From: Terfezia claveryi
Lineage: Eukaryota > Ascomycota > Pezizomycetes > Pezizales > Pezizaceae
Length of the DNA: 64,000 bases
Assembly (NCBI GenBank): GCA_015179025.1
Contig: WHUX01000072.1
Span: 124,001 to 188,000, forward strand
Direction of reading: 5' to 3'
The notes under the pieces are model-generated. The model worked only from the letters and a program-made list of their open reading frames with translations, made no database searches and was not told the origin of the DNA. A program made the translations under genes and the position numbers. Positions 1 through 13,002 of this stretch are shown here, piece by piece. Position 1 is the first letter of the stretch, and every line of letters begins with the position of its first letter.

Positions 1-97
1 TTCCGCTTTATAGCCCGTGGAAGCTACCGTAATCAAATTACCCTGAACGGAGAAATCGAAGAAGAAAATTTGTTGAGTGGTCTTGTGCCTGTCACTG

Positions 98-999
98 TCA
101 CTCCTTCTTTTCATCAACGTCACGCCAAAAGGCATCTCTTTCCTCCAGGAGGTCCGAAGCCCATTTCTTCACATAATCCGTCTTGATCCCATTTGCAACC
201 CAAAGAAATTCAGAGAGGTCCTTCTCCCCCTCGCATTTCTTCTCATACTCGACTGTCTGACACAGGAGCTCGAACTTGTCAACTACGTAGGAAGTTAGCT
301 AGGCAGCGCTTGAGACTACAGGGAACCTGCGGTTGAACAGAGTCCATACCATCCTTGACAAATATTGCTTCTGGTGTTGATCCATTTTCATACTCCTGCC
401 ATATTGACATTATCTCGTCCGCAATCTGAGGATTTGATGGTGTGAGAAGAGTTTGGGTTAAGTATTCCATCGTTTGCAATTCGCGTGAGTGCTTTTCGAC
501 TTATTGACAACATAGATTAGAACTCATAATCATGGAGAGGGTGGACTGGGAAAATACTTTTATCAATGCCATCAACGGGCGTGATATCACCAACAAGGGA
601 CTCTGCCATATCATGCACAATTGCCATCTTAACACAGTGGTCCCGGTTCACAACAGGGTCGGGACAGAGCATGGAAATTATCGACATCCGGTACATATGG
701 TCTGAGATAGACTCTGAGGAGCAGGATCAGTTACTGAGCTATGTCAGGAATCTCATCTGAGAGAACAAACCTCCATTGCTGACACCATGTCTCCTCCAAC
801 CCTCTCTCGGAGTAGTTTTCAACTTTTCAAGGATGTGTAGGAAAGCTAATGGTGAACTCGAAGGGGCCGTTACTGGATTTGGCACATTGGCAAGAGCTAC
901 ATGGGTATCAGTCACGGCTTGTGAATATCAAGTAGATTGAACCAGACCTGTCTCAAGTGTCCAGTGGGCTTTCGAGACAGTCGAACAGCCAGCTGGCAT
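98..999 (-). CDS. HD-domain 5'-deoxynucleotidase, HDDC2/YGK1 family
   Basis: Metal-dependent HD-domain phosphohydrolase. Family members remove phosphate from deoxyribonucleoside 5'-monophosphates. I infer five exons: 948-999, 771-896, 558-713, 350-499 and 98-282, giving 222 aa. Visible family motifs are SDHMYRMS (His about residue 65), HDMAESLVGDITP (His-Asp about 93-94), EKHSRELQTMEYL, and FVKDVDKFELL, whose KD Asp (about 161) is the last metal-ligand motif. The total matches the usual length of about 200-230 aa, and all junctions keep frame. The first exon (MPAGCSTVSK) is the weak part: the second exon has no ATG of its own, so an upstream start is needed and I took the only fitting one. 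The HD core is secure; the start is not. Confidence 0.85.
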
Positions 1000-2460
1000 A
1001 TCTGTACGGAAGTGGTTAATCTCGTGAACTGGTTCTCTGATGGGGAAGAAGCTAACCAGTGGGACCCATAATGCGAGTTTTAGAGTTCTTGCGGCAGGAT
1101 TGATGGAATAGTTGCAACCTTGTATATGAAGGCGATGATTTCAAGTAAAAGGAGGTTTGCAAGACTGCTTGAGCTCGAAGAAAGGTTCTCATGAGGAGCG
1201 GTAGATAGCCTCACGGCTTCCCGAAATGTAAATAAAGGCCGCCTTTTGGGTGAAGATCAAAGGCAAATTGACGTCGACCACGGCTAGAAAAGGCGACCAG
1301 ACTAATAGTAAACTTACTTAAGTAAGAAGTACTTAGTACACTTAAGTGCATATTTCAAGTTGAAATTTTCCAAAGAATCATAAATATCACCATAACTACA
1401 AATCTTCAAGCCCTTTGGGATTTAAATCAAGGCTATTAAAAGCTTCGACTATTTCTAATATAATAGCCTATATACATCCAAGGCCATATGTGGAGGTCCA
1501 AGAGTTGCTTGATCCTTATATACGGGGTACCTAATGTTGCTATTCTGGTTTGTATGGGAATGCTAAATAGCAGCTGCTTTACGACTGTTATCTGAATATG
1601 ACAGACACTAAAAGAGTATATAACTACGTGATTTCTTATACAGTATTGAAATCCTCTTCATAACCATAAGTCTAGGTGCACAAGGTAATAATTGCTTGCT
1701 GATTTGAATTCTGGGAAATTTTGTTGGAGAGGCGCTTTAATGTGAAACTGCGAAGACAAATGGTTACAGAACTATATCTCTGCTGATACCTGCACATGAT
1801 AAGATATATGTACGTATCGACTGGCTCACTTGTTCAGAATATCGGAACATATTTGTTACAGACAAATATTCCTAGAACCTAGCATATTTGCTACCCGTCA
1901 TGACCCGTCATGACCTTGGGTCGAAATTGCGGGTATAGACTGAACCAGACTAAGACTTTGGCAAAAAAATCGTACTCTCTGATTATTCGTTCCCATAACT
2001 ATGCAACGCGAATCTTGCTCTTGGTTGGTGTATTCGTAATAAGTAAAAAAAGATATAGAGCTACCTTTCTACATAAGACCTCCTAAAGCGATGCAGCATC
2101 GTAAAGGCCAACATTTTGGCCCAGAGATCGATTGGCATCGTAAGATTGAAACAGAGGAGTGCTGATGAGCAGTTTACTTACGAGTATAGTCTAGTATTTA
2201 TCATGATCTTCCAAATAGGGGCTAGTACTCTCATATTCCCGTTATAGGCTAGTCTGGAACGCAGCCAGTAGCCTTGGCCGAGTGGAAGTACCCATTTGCT
2301 TTTGTTCCGCCAGACTACACCAGACTAGTTGGGTACCTAAGTGGATTGAGACTAGTCAGTCCTTTGGCTATCAAGCTATGCATGGAGTACGTGCACATAA
2401 ACTCCAATAATAAATTCCAGCAGTATTTCTAGGTCTCTTCCAGGCGCCTCGCATCCAAAG
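1000..2460. other. Intergenic, AT-rich, no gene recognised
   Basis: This lies between two divergent genes. I see no open frame resembling a known family. It contains one copy of a dispersed short repeat (1904-1941, listed separately) and several copies of the word ACCAGACTA (about 1945 and 2310-2325), which recurs near 8.77 and 10.69 kb. It could be the remains of an old insertion plus the HAUS6 promoter. Confidence 0.5.
1904..1941 (+). repeat. Dispersed degenerate repeat, copy 1
   Basis: A 38-bp stretch beginning CCCGTCATGACC and ending GCGGGTATAGACT matches 8791-8826 with a few substitutions and a 2-bp gap. It is preceded by a partial tandem copy of CCCGTCATGA. A 14-mer just downstream (1943-1956, AACCAGACTAAGAC) occurs again at 10691-10704. 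I read these as fragments of one old dispersed element. Confidence 0.6.
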
Positions 2461-5323
2461 ATGAAGGCCTCACCTGCTGTTTCTTTGCTTCTGACAAACC
2501 TTCAGCTCTTGGACTACTACTCCTCGGATGGGGCATTTCCAATATCAATTGAAACCTTCACATCTTTGAAGAATAAGGGGAAAGCATTTGAGCACATCGT
2601 ACATCATCTTTTTCACGTCTATCAACCTACGGAGGCTGTCACTGTAAGAATCCTGCGAATTCACCCATTTAGCTACTATATAGAATACCACTGATACTTT
2701 AATATATTCGCAGAGATTTCAAGCATGCTGGCCCATCTACGAGCCGATACAATCCAAGGAATTACGAAATATAGCTTTCAAATGGCTCTCAGACCTCAAG
2801 AAATCCGGGCAGCTACAAACAGGGGGGAATGTAGTAATCAGACGGTCCCTTCTGGATGATTGCTCGGGAGAGAAATATGAGGAGTTGTTACTGGCATTAT
2901 CAACTATGGTATTGAGGAACCAAGTCGAACGAGAGGTTTTTCACGACAAAAAGAGACAAACAATAGGTCAGTACCCCACCATTCTGAGGAGATTCGCTTA
3001 GCTAACTTCATGTGGAATCGCAGCCTATAAGCAATGCACGATACACACACCATCCTTAGGCTTACTTACACCACTGACTCTAGCACACCAGAGCTCATTA
3101 ACCAGGCTCCTTGCCTCTCGTAATGCATCAAAGACCCAATGGGCTACATTCATGTCCCTACTTAGGGACAGAGAAACTGAACTCAGACGGATTTCACCCC
3201 AATTCCCTCAAGAGAGTGTAATTATCCAAGATTCTGACCTTGCAGAGGATGAAGTGACTTCAAAATGGACTAGTAACTGGCTTGGGGATGATCGATGGCT
3301 TGAGGTTCTCCTGCATGGTGACTCTGAATTCTATAAAGATAAGCTCTTGGAGTTAGGCTATGAGAAAGCAATTGCAAAGCACCAATCATTTATAAGGGGT
3401 GATGGAATAGGGAAAGCATCTGCTAGTACAGTTTCAATAGTGGGGCTGAAAGCTCTTGAGAAACAGGTAGAGGAGCAGAAAAAGAGGGTGGGTGAACTGA
3501 GGAAAATGAGAGAGGGGGCAACGAGGTCCCTTGGAGAAGTTAGGGGTGAACCACAAGACGTCGCCGAAAAGATTTCGATGAGGGGGGATGTGCCATCGCC
3601 TCAGAGTAGGTGTCTGCATATCACATTCGGTCACCATTTAGTGAGTATCTCCAATTGTTTTGTGATCTAATGCTCATTGGGTTATGGCCGCAGGAGCTTC
3701 AGCTTCATAATGAAGAAGCAGTGACATCTGGGCTCTTATGCAATAGTGATATCAATGAATGTAAGGGTCTTATTCGTCTCTCGAAACTTTCCCTTTTAAC
3801 TGACATCTAAAGATTCTATCCTTTTGGAAGATCTTCAAGCAGAGCTGGAAGCTGTAGAATCTTCAAAAAGGAGACGTCGCCCTCGCCCCGTTTTGGCCCC
3901 ATTTCGCCAACATAGCTTGCAGAATGACATGGGACTTGATTACAGGTCAGAAGGGCAGGGTGCGCTTTCACGAAAAACACTCCTACCATTACCCGCAACT
4001 AAACTACCCAAACCTGGTGTAAATTTCACAACGGCAAATGCACCCTCGACTTTTCCTAAAACTCATGGAATTATGGTTCAAGCCACATTTGAGTCCATTC
4101 TACGGGCTGAACCTCGTATAGTGGAAGGGACACCGATGGTCACAAATAAGCGGTCAACTACCACAAATCCTGGCCTTTCATCTCCCCCACTTTCACTACC
4201 CCCAATTACTCGTCAGCGCCTTGAAACCAAGCCATCTAGAAGACCTCACGAAGCGCATGATCGTTCTCTGAGTGCAGAGTCAACCCTATCAGATGAACTA
4301 TTTAGCGATATTGATGAGAGCACTTTAAGGACGCCACCCAGAAGCCTTGACAGAAGCCCTGAGAGAAAGGAAACACAGCTTACCTCCCAACATACTCCAC
4401 ATCAGTTGCCGCACGAAGCGTGTGAAGACAATGAGAAAACACCCAGGCCATCGGTTTATATAAACCCTTCCAAACAAAGCAATTCCTTTAGATCTCCTTC
4501 TCTAGATGAGACAGAACACTTAGCAGAGCAGGTAACCGTCTCACCCTCATATCTTTTACGTCATGTTACTTATCTAAATGGCCAGATTGTATCAAAGATA
4601 ACAACAGCGAACTATTCACCTGAGCGCCCCTCTCTAGTCAGGCGACCTTCAGCCTCACCAACACGTACTAACCGGTTCAGATTTGGTTTCCGCTCACCTG
4701 AAGTATCTCCGATCAAATTGCAATCACCTGGCTTCAATGCATTTGAGCATAGCACATTACTATCTCTGGCGTCACCGGGGTCCACTACTTTACCTTCCTC
4801 TCCTTTGCCATCCAATATCCCCATCCACCCATCTTCACCAGACTATAAGCTGCCGAATACAAACTACAGTCGACTACACCTTCAAAGGCCGGAAATGCGT
4901 TCATCACCTGAGCGTGATTACAACCATGATAAAAACTCTGGTCAATTACACCTGAGCCTAGACTCAGTGACAAACTCTCCGATGGGCTCTATATCTACAG
5001 GCACTACCCCCAAGGAAGAGCTATTCGTTAGCGAGGATTATAATTCCGTGTTTAAGAGCCGACCAAAAGTAGCTTTGAGCCCTTCATTTTCGCCGATTCC
5101 TCATTTAGGCTTGGGAATGAGGCAGGGACTAGGAAAAGGTAGACTGAGCCCGGACTACATGAGCTTGAATAGTGCCGCTAGTACTTCAGGGAGCGAGGAT
5201 GGGAGTGATAGAGGAAAGAGCAATCCGTCTTTTAGGGGGTTTGGGCTAGACAGTCCGAGTTCTGGTACGAGAGGTAGAATAGGAGGAAGTCGGATCCCTG
5301 AGATTGGCCGCAGGAAGTTATAG
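2461..5323 (+). CDS. Augmin complex subunit HAUS6 (AugF-like)
   Basis: Subunit of augmin, the eight-protein complex that binds spindle microtubules and recruits the gamma-tubulin ring complex for branching nucleation. Exons are 2461-2643, 2714-2966, 3024-3640, 3694-3760 and 3813-5323 (876 aa), all with GT-AG introns and kept phase. The N-terminal HAUS6 domain (about residues 1-230) shows LLLTNLQLL, GKAFEHIVHHLF, FQACWPIYEP and a run starting RRSLLDDCSGEKYEELL, all typical of the family. A short coiled coil follows at about 286-310 (LEKQVEEQKKRVGELRKM). The rest, beyond about residue 330, is low complexity and rich in Ser-Pro motifs with no fold I recognise. The family assignment rests on the N-terminal domain. 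Budding and fission yeasts lack augmin, which supports a filamentous ascomycete. Confidence 0.85.
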
Positions 5324-5679
5324 GATTTTGATCTCCTTATTTTTTTCCCTAAGTGATATTGCTACAGACTCGGGTATATGAAATTCGGAATTCCATTCTT
5401 GCAAAGCTTAAATAACCATTTCTTTATGCCTTCTCTTCTAGACTTTGGTAGTACCTTATTCGTGATATATTCTGTAGCTAAGATGATGAAGCTGGGAAAC
5501 AGCTACTAGTACTTTAGAGCAACATTACGATATAGCAATCCTCTGCCCGCCCACTGTTATATTTACAAGTGCAACTATATACATAGTTAGAACCTGTCCC
5601 TCCCAGAATCTCGCTGGTATTCTGTGCCAACCATTCTGGCTGGTTGTATATAAAATTCCGGGTTAGGCTTGTTGCCAAG
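5324..5679. other. Short intergenic region
   Basis: This is the HAUS6 3' flank followed by the promoter or 5' leader of the myosin light chain gene. It is AT-rich and I recognise no feature beyond TA-rich stretches. Confidence 0.4.
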
Positions 5680-6463
5680 ATGTCCCTGGCTGTTGTTCCC
5701 ACCCCTCCTCACGTAAACCCAGCTCTCACATCTGACCAACTACTTACCACTCAAATATTCCAGAGAATAGCCACACAACAAAAGCATCATGGTAACAGCT
5801 CTTCTCTTCTTGTTACTGTATTCTGGATAACTTCTTGATATGTTGCTAATGAAGAGCTCCAGGCCACCACCAACTACAAAGAAGCATTTGCCTTGTTCGA
5901 CAAAAAAGGAAACCAGCGTGTTCCCATTAATTCGCTAGGAGACCTTCTCCGGGCTTGTGGGCAGAATCCAACGCTGGCTGAGGTCGAAGAGTTAGTCCGA
6001 GGCATCAAAATTGATTGTGAGCTATGCTTCTCAAGTTTGAAGGAGCTTCTGCCGATGGCCTGCCGGATGCTGATTGCTTCATAGTTGACTTTGACAGCTT
6101 CCTCAAGATACTCAATCGCCCAAACGGTTTTAGGGATCCTGGCGAGCCCGAAGAGTTTGTGAGAGGGTTTCAAGTTTTTGATAAAGACATGACGGGTTAT
6201 GTAGGCGTCGGAGAATTGAAGTACGGTAAGTATGAGTCAAGTGGGAGCTCGACAGGATAGTGTCTAACGGAGCTACTGGGATAGTTCTTACTTCTCTTGG
6301 CGAGAAACTATCAAACGAAGAGGTCGACGAGCTCCTGAAGGGAATGAATATTCAAGGGGATCAAGTTAATTACACTGGTAACCTTTCCTCTCATATAATT
6401 ACCTTTTGGTCGTTGGAAGACTAACTTGCTCCAGATTTCGTGAAGATGATCTTAGCGAACTGA
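5680..6463 (+). CDS. cdc4: Myosin essential light chain, Cdc4 type
   Basis: EF-hand light chain that binds the IQ motifs of myosin II and V and is needed for the cytokinetic ring. Exons after the first are 5855-6016, 6085-6225, 6285-6377 and 6435-6463, all in phase. The product reads NYKEAFALFDKKGNQRV, then GDLLRACGQNPTLAEVEEL, FLKILNRPNGF, FQVFDKDMTGYVGVGELKYV, LTSLGEKLSNEEVDELLKG and FVKMILAN at the end, closely matching S. pombe Cdc4. The start is unresolved. Model A starts at 5680 and gives 178 aa with an unusual N-terminal extension. Model B starts at 5789, where exon 1 is only the ATG, and splices to 5857 to give 141 aa, exactly the usual length. Degenerate EF-hand loops are normal for this family. 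Confidence 0.88.
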
Positions 6464-9400
6464 TCAAGTCTATTGTTACGAGAAGGTCAGCTCGCCAAAG
6501 AAGTCGGTACCCCGCCACATAATTTTTATACTCGGAATTACTCTAGTCAACATTCGATACTTCGCTCGCGTAGGTGTTGGTTGCTAAGCGATTGTGGTGG
6601 TACCCTAATGTGTTGCAATTGGTGTCGCGGGGTGTTTCAGTTTACTCGTCGTCTTCTTTCATCTCTTTAGGCATTGATTTTGATTTCATTCTTAGGAGTA
6701 TTGGCTTCTGGGCCTGGGCATCATTGTTGTAACCTACCCTTCCAAAGACAAGAGATATTTTTTAACATATCACTGTTTGACCAATGGTGGTACAGATGCT
6801 CCTTATTTGGTCTTCCGTACACCTAATCCATGCTTAGTTCTGATTACATTCAATTCCCGCAACCGTTATACCACAATTGGTATTGGGGACTTTGCAGAAG
6901 CCGGAGGGTGGTTTAACTGGTTACTGAAAAGGAGAATATGGGATGAGCTGCATGTGCAGCACTGCAATGGGGTTATTGGCCAGCTGATTCCTGCTACCCT
7001 GAGCTTATTGACACTGTCTCGAGTCAATCAACAACCGGCAAGAGGGGTATGGGTTACGGCAAGAGATGTTGACAAACACACCTCCAGCTGACGATTGTAC
7101 GTGCACCTCCCAGCTTTGTTTTATGTATGGCCAGTTTACGGACTTGGGGGGATGCAGATTCTATCAATGCGCAATGGGCATTACCTGCACGAAAATACAC
7201 AGGTAAAGTTTATCAAGAAACATGGCGTCTGTTGCCTTAGTTAAAGAGGAAAGAATTGGTGAATGGAAACAGGTACCGTCTAAGGCATGCCGTAGTAGCA
7301 GCTCTATTCAAATGAAGGATCTGGAAACATAGTTTTGCCCGTGGAGAACACAGCACTCTACCGCAATGTGTGAATTACTATTCTACACCATCCGGAGAAC
7401 TCGGATAAGGCAGAAGGGGAGGAGCCCCGGTCCGCAAAATATCTAGCACGACGTTCTCTCAGGAAATCGGATAAAGTGAGGGGCAGCCCAAGGGCTTGGT
7501 GTGGGTAATGCATTGCGACTTTCGCGTGGCCTTGATACGACTATGTCCATGACAAGGTTACCGGCATCATGTTTGGTTACCACTGTGCTGGAATGCGAAC
7601 ACCCCTTCTCTCTAGCCCAAGACATATACTCCCACTAGGCCTCATAGCCACTTAGAGCTCTCTTCGGAATAACGGGGCACTTGAATGGCGTTGCCCTGTA
7701 TTCAACTCAACCCATTTGAATTACCCCATTAGTACAGACGCACATGCACGATGGTTTAGAAGCGTACTGTCAACGATCCACTCGGCATTAACTCATTCGA
7801 TAACGGTGGACAATTAGTGGTCTAGGTCTCAAAGACTGCCAGTGAAAAGGTTCAGAAACAAAGTAGAATAACAGGATCAACACACCGGGCTGATACTTCA
7901 AGTATAGGACTCTGCTGTAAGTAGTGGTGGATGTTATTTATACTTTGGAATCAACAATATGAATCTACAAGCTGCCTTCATAAAGTTCTGTACTCACGAC
8001 TTTCCAGACTAGCGGGATGCAATTTCGAGATCAGAATATCAACGGACAGTCTCGTGCCTGGCGATACGTATATATATACCGACCCCATAAGGTTTAGGTC
8101 GAAATTGCAGCTACCTTAACTTCTGCGATTAGGCCTGCTTCATCAATCTGCAGAGGTAATGGTATCGGCAAATTGCCAAATCACCTTATAGGCGGAACCA
8201 AATTCGAAGTCAATGCATGATGTGCTATGATATTGTTGTTTATTCAAGCGATAATCTAGTGAGCTACCGGTATACCTACGAACCCTAACCACGGTCTCAA
8301 TCCCACTGCAGACATCTTATGCAATGAATCGCTACAAGTTTGACGCGTTCCCTTGGGTCGTCATATGAATGGGCAAGCGGTCATACCTGAAGCTAATCTA
8401 TTTGATAGCCAGACAAGCCGAGTATGCCAATGGGTCGAGGCTGCCTCTCGATTTTTAACGCTACGTATGAGGGGAGCGGGCTGGACAAATATACCCCACT
8501 CCATTCACACCGACCTCGTACTAATAATCTTAGCAGTGAGGCAATTCGGATACTTGATGCGGGCAGTACTGTTATAGGGAGTTTTACAAGTTCTGAACCG
8601 AGGCAGCTAGATGTACATGCTTCAATGTCTTTGTTCAAGCTGCCGAGTATGTTCGTGTCTCACAATGACAGGCCGGCCCAAGTACTAGTAACAGAGCTTC
8701 GTGCCCGTCCAGCCGTCTTTTGCCTGCGCACCACTACACTGGAATACCTCCACAGGAGGAGGGTCGTGCAACCAGACTAACTGGAATATCCCCGTCATGA
8801 TCTTTGGTCGATTGCGGGTATAGACTTAAAAAAAACAAAAAAAAACACTGGAATATCACAATCTTGCTAGTCCAATATCAATTACATGTAATTGATATTG
8901 GGGTAGACTATCAACTGTCCACAAATTTCTGGTAAAATTGATTATCAATTGTATGACATTTGGATCATGATTACTTAACAAAGGCGATCGAGTATTATCA
9001 CATAAGAAGCCACTAAATAAAGTTTTCAAGTCGTTGGGGTGGTAGGACTAGGAGGGGGAAAACCCGAGTTCTTAAACATAGAACGCAGGTCCAGACCCCC
9101 CGATTCCCATATAAATCATTTAAATTACTTTAAATTTTGCATCAGAGTAGGGGTTCCTCAAACCAAGGGCTCGCGAGTTTCTAAGACGGATTCAACTACA
9201 TTAATGTAATTGATCTCGTGCCATTGTAATGTACATACAGGACTAATACTCGAAGAAGACCGAGGCTGCTCTGCAGCTGTTCGTATTTCTTCTAATAATT
9301 GTACGTATATACTTAGTACTTATATTCGAATACTTCGCGTATACGTAAACTTAGTTAACTTGCCCCGGGCTTCTCCAGCACATCAATGCCAAGTTTGAGT

Positions 9401-11717
9401 ATCTCTGGCTCCTCTGATATATTTAAGTATCTTATGAGTCCCAGAGGTACTTATGATTGATATTAGCTATGAGGGGTAGTGCAGCCATCTGTTCTATCTG
9501 CAATTAGGTGGGGTTAGAAGTACCGGCCAACGGCAGATATTCAAGCGCTAATCTTGTGCGCCATGAATAGGTATCAACTTCCTGCCAAGTTGAAAATGGT
9601 CTGATCATGAGAGGAACTAACTAGTAGCCTTTCATATGCATACTGTATGTCTGGTTGTCCATGCAGATGAAACTGCCTAGCTGTCTCGTAGGAAACGGTT
9701 AACGGTTACGAGGCTTGCCTCGTACGTGAGAAGGTAATCGTAGCCTCCCTACTTAATTATCAATTTTCTCATTGGAGATCGCAAATTCAAGAGTAATACT
9801 ATTCCTGTTCCTTGCATACGTGCAGGTACATAGACTAGTTTGCAACGGTCCATATACCTACTACTTTAGTAATACTTACAGTTGGTTACCCTGAGTAGGT
9901 CCTATGAGGCACCGCCTACTACACGGTCATGACCTTTATATAACCTGAGCCACAAAACAATATATTTTGTGGCCTTACAGTAAGATCTGTGGCCGAGAAT
10001 AAGGGAAAACAAGCAATTGCAAAAGCACTGGGCGGAAAGAAAGGCGAAAATTTTCAGTCTTAGATATTCGAACTCAACTGCAAAGGTGTTAACTGCCAAA
10101 AAAAATGACTAAGGAGAAGAAAGAGAAACAGAAAAAGAAAAGAAAAATCCAGTTTCAGTGTCTACACGATGTCTATAGGCCCAGTTCTTTCCCTTGTAGA
10201 TACTTGACCTTGTACCCTATATGCCCGTTCTCCGTTCCTCGTAGTGGGATAATCTACAATTTGCTCTAGATCTAGATCAGTATCTTCTTCTCAATTATAT
10301 CTTAAAATTATAGAAAGTACAACTGCAGCTGGTGCTTGAAATTACACTGTCCAGAGCTTGTCATAGTATTGACAACATATTAGTATAGAATGCCTATAAT
10401 GTTTCTTGAATCTCATATATCATATCTTCAAAAATCATCTTGAGACTATTCAAATTATTGTATTAGGTATTAGCAAACATCCCTGAGGCTCTAAGATGGG
10501 GACTTCGCTTCAACATTCTCATTATCAGATAAAGATATAGAGACCTAAGTAGGCCTCACTTCTGAATAATCAAGACCAACCTTGAACGTCACACAACAGA
10601 TCTTGGCGTGCTCCTGTCACTCTGGTAATTCATCTGCCACGGCAATACTTGTCTCGTGCAGTACTTCTTATCATATAGACCTGTAGTGCCAACCAGACTA
10701 AGACCTGTATCTGCTCTCGTTTTCAGGTTCCCATATCCACCTGCCTACATACTCTCCTGGCTCGGCATATGTCAATCCGTTGAGGTTTCCAACGTCAGCT
10801 TCATCGGACTCCAATGGTGGTCGCTGATTTTGACAGACCCTGTTCCTACATGTCCAATAACTCAAAACCCCATGTAAGGCCAAAGTCTTTCAGAAAGTAA
10901 TTAGTCTCGATCCGGAAGTAATGTACTTTCTAGCTTGCTGCGTCATGCCTTAGATGGTCCGAATATCTATCGATTGGGTATCTTTTGATCTAAAGATACT
11001 TACAGAAGGCCTAGCTATACCCGCAAGAAACTGCAATGCACATCAACTGATGTGGTGGAGGACAAGACCCAAGAGTGTGGGTGAAATAGGCCCTGACCAG
11101 GATGCTTGTGGTGGGGTTAAGGGTCCTACTGAAGTAGTTCATAATGGGTTCAGGATTCTATGATAGGTGCGGTATGCGGTCCTCTGACATCAAGAAACAG
11201 ATGATTAGTAGCTGCAGTCCCTACGGGTGAGTTATGATGGAATTTCTACTTTTGTTTTTTTTCTTCGTTCGTCATTATTGCCCTTGCAATTGACGCTTTA
11301 TCATCGTCAACGGCATCATCAGCAGTATAATCAAGCCACAGCTATAGCTAGCTAGACAGTTCAGCAAGGTGTCCCGCTACTTTACCAATACGCTGGAAAA
11401 GTTCCTCGAAAGGAGTTTTTCCCGCACTAACGCACTATACGGGCCTACTTATCCCAAATTCATTGAGCCCTCGATAGGTCCGGATTCCGTCTACACACTT
11501 TACAGCCCTGAGCCTATGCTTGCACAGTGGCCATCGCTGGGGGTGATAAGCTCACATTGTTCCCCGCCATATTCCATATAAACAGCTCTAGCTCCTTACT
11601 TTAGTATCGATAATACTCAAGCTCAACCTTCCGAACTTAATTCTCGCTTGAATATTTTACCTATTTGGCTGTCGACCTGCGGCCTAGACTTCTATACTCA
11701 ACTTTCACTCATAGGAG
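6464..11717. other. Gene-poor 5.2-kb block
   Basis: No open frame over about 120 codons, and none of the short ones resembles a known family on either strand. It contains the second copy of the dispersed repeat (8791-8826), a 14-mer shared with 1943-1956 (10691-10704), an A-rich run near 8830-8845, and scattered AT-rich patches. I saw no terminal repeats, transposase motifs or tRNA signatures. It may be a heavily decayed repeat region or long regulatory sequence; the sequence does not decide. Confidence 0.5.
8791..8826 (+). repeat. Dispersed degenerate repeat, copy 2
   Basis: It begins CCCGTCATGATC and ends GCGGGTATAGACT, matching 1904-1941 with a few substitutions and a 2-bp deletion. The word ACCAGACTAA, found next to copy 1, lies just upstream here (8771-8780), so the order of the two pieces differs between copies. 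Confidence 0.6.
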
Positions 11718-12885
11718 ATGCCTCATTCTCACCACAGCCATTCTGGCGAGTTTTGCATGCATGCGAGAGATACACTTGAAGAAGTAGTCTTGACGGCAAT
11801 TGGGAAGGGCATGAAAGTGTTGGCCCTCACAGAGCATATGCCGCGCGATCTGCCAGATGATTTATATCCAGAGGAGGTTGTTATTAATCTGCCCTGTTTC
11901 ATTTATGTTATTATTAGCTATTTCTTGCTTGTAGCCTTGGTCCACTTCCATTGCTCGATACCTTTTCTTATGGAATGGGGATTGAAATCATATCCCATTA
12001 CACTTTATAAGTGCTGACGGTATTCTTTACGTTTCATAGACAGAGGCAAGAATAACAAACTTTGACCTGTGGCGAACCTTTGCGGATTTTTGCGACCAAG
12101 CTTATAAGATGCGTGCGACATACGGTCACTTGATTCATATCCTCGTCGGCTTTGAAGTCGACTACATACGAGAGTCGTCAATTCAGCTGGTCCAGAGGCT
12201 ACAAGAGGATTATAAATTCGATATGTTTTTGGGTGCTGTTCACCATGTGAACACTATTCCAATTGATTTCGATAGGGACATGTATCTCAAAGCACAAGCT
12301 TCTTGCGGAGGCAGCGACGAGAAATTGTTTGAAGCTTATTTTGATGCGCAGTATGCAATGTTGCAACTCCAGCCTCCTATTGTGGCTCATTTTGATCTTA
12401 TCAGACTATTCTCGGAAAACCCCACATTTCCCTTACAATTCTGGCCGGGTGTGTGGGGTAGGGTGGTTAGAAACATAGAGTTTATAGTAGGATATGGTGG
12501 ATTGTTTGAGTTGAATTCAGCAAGCTTCCGAAAAGGATGGGACGAGCCGTACCCAAGGCGAGATGTTTGTGAGGTATGTTTAACAGAAAATCGATCAGAT
12601 ATATAGCTGCACACTTTTAGGCTTACAGCTGACCGTGCTTAGGCTATTGTGGAACGAGGAGGGAGGTTATGTCTCTCCGATGACAGCCATAGTGCTTCCC
12701 AGGTTGGCTTAAACTACGATAAGCTCTTGTTTTATGTCGAGTCATTGGGAATCGAGAATATCCACTATCTCGAACGCCTTCCAATGGGCCAGATAATGAT
12801 CGAGTGTTTGGGCCCTTGCAAGGTCAGGTCCATTCCAGTCCAAAATCTCAGGAACGAGCAGTTCTACCTCCAATATATCCAGTGA
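11718..12885 (+). CDS. HIS2: Histidinol-phosphatase (PHP family)
   Basis: Catalyses the eighth step of histidine biosynthesis, L-histidinol phosphate to L-histidinol. Exons are 11718-11876, 12040-12573 and 12643-12885 (311 aa, family usually about 300-340). PHP metal-binding motifs appear in order: HSHHSHSGEFC near residue 3, LALTEHMP, VGFEVDYI, LGAVHHVN, PIVAHFDLIRLF, a run ending ELNSASFRKG, and GRLCLSDDSHSASQVG. Intron 1 is long for this window (163 nt) and has a GTTGTT donor, so its boundary is the least certain part; without it the frame stops inside the PHP domain. It stands alone between two gene-poor blocks. Confidence 0.92.
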
Positions 12886-13002
12886 TGGACCAGTTGTACC
12901 AGTTGAATGAAGGACTGGGAAGTGTAGATACAGACATTGTCCATTTTAATTTTATGGACACGTTCATTGGGGTTCCTTTTTGGATTTCGGTTATCAACGA
13001 TT

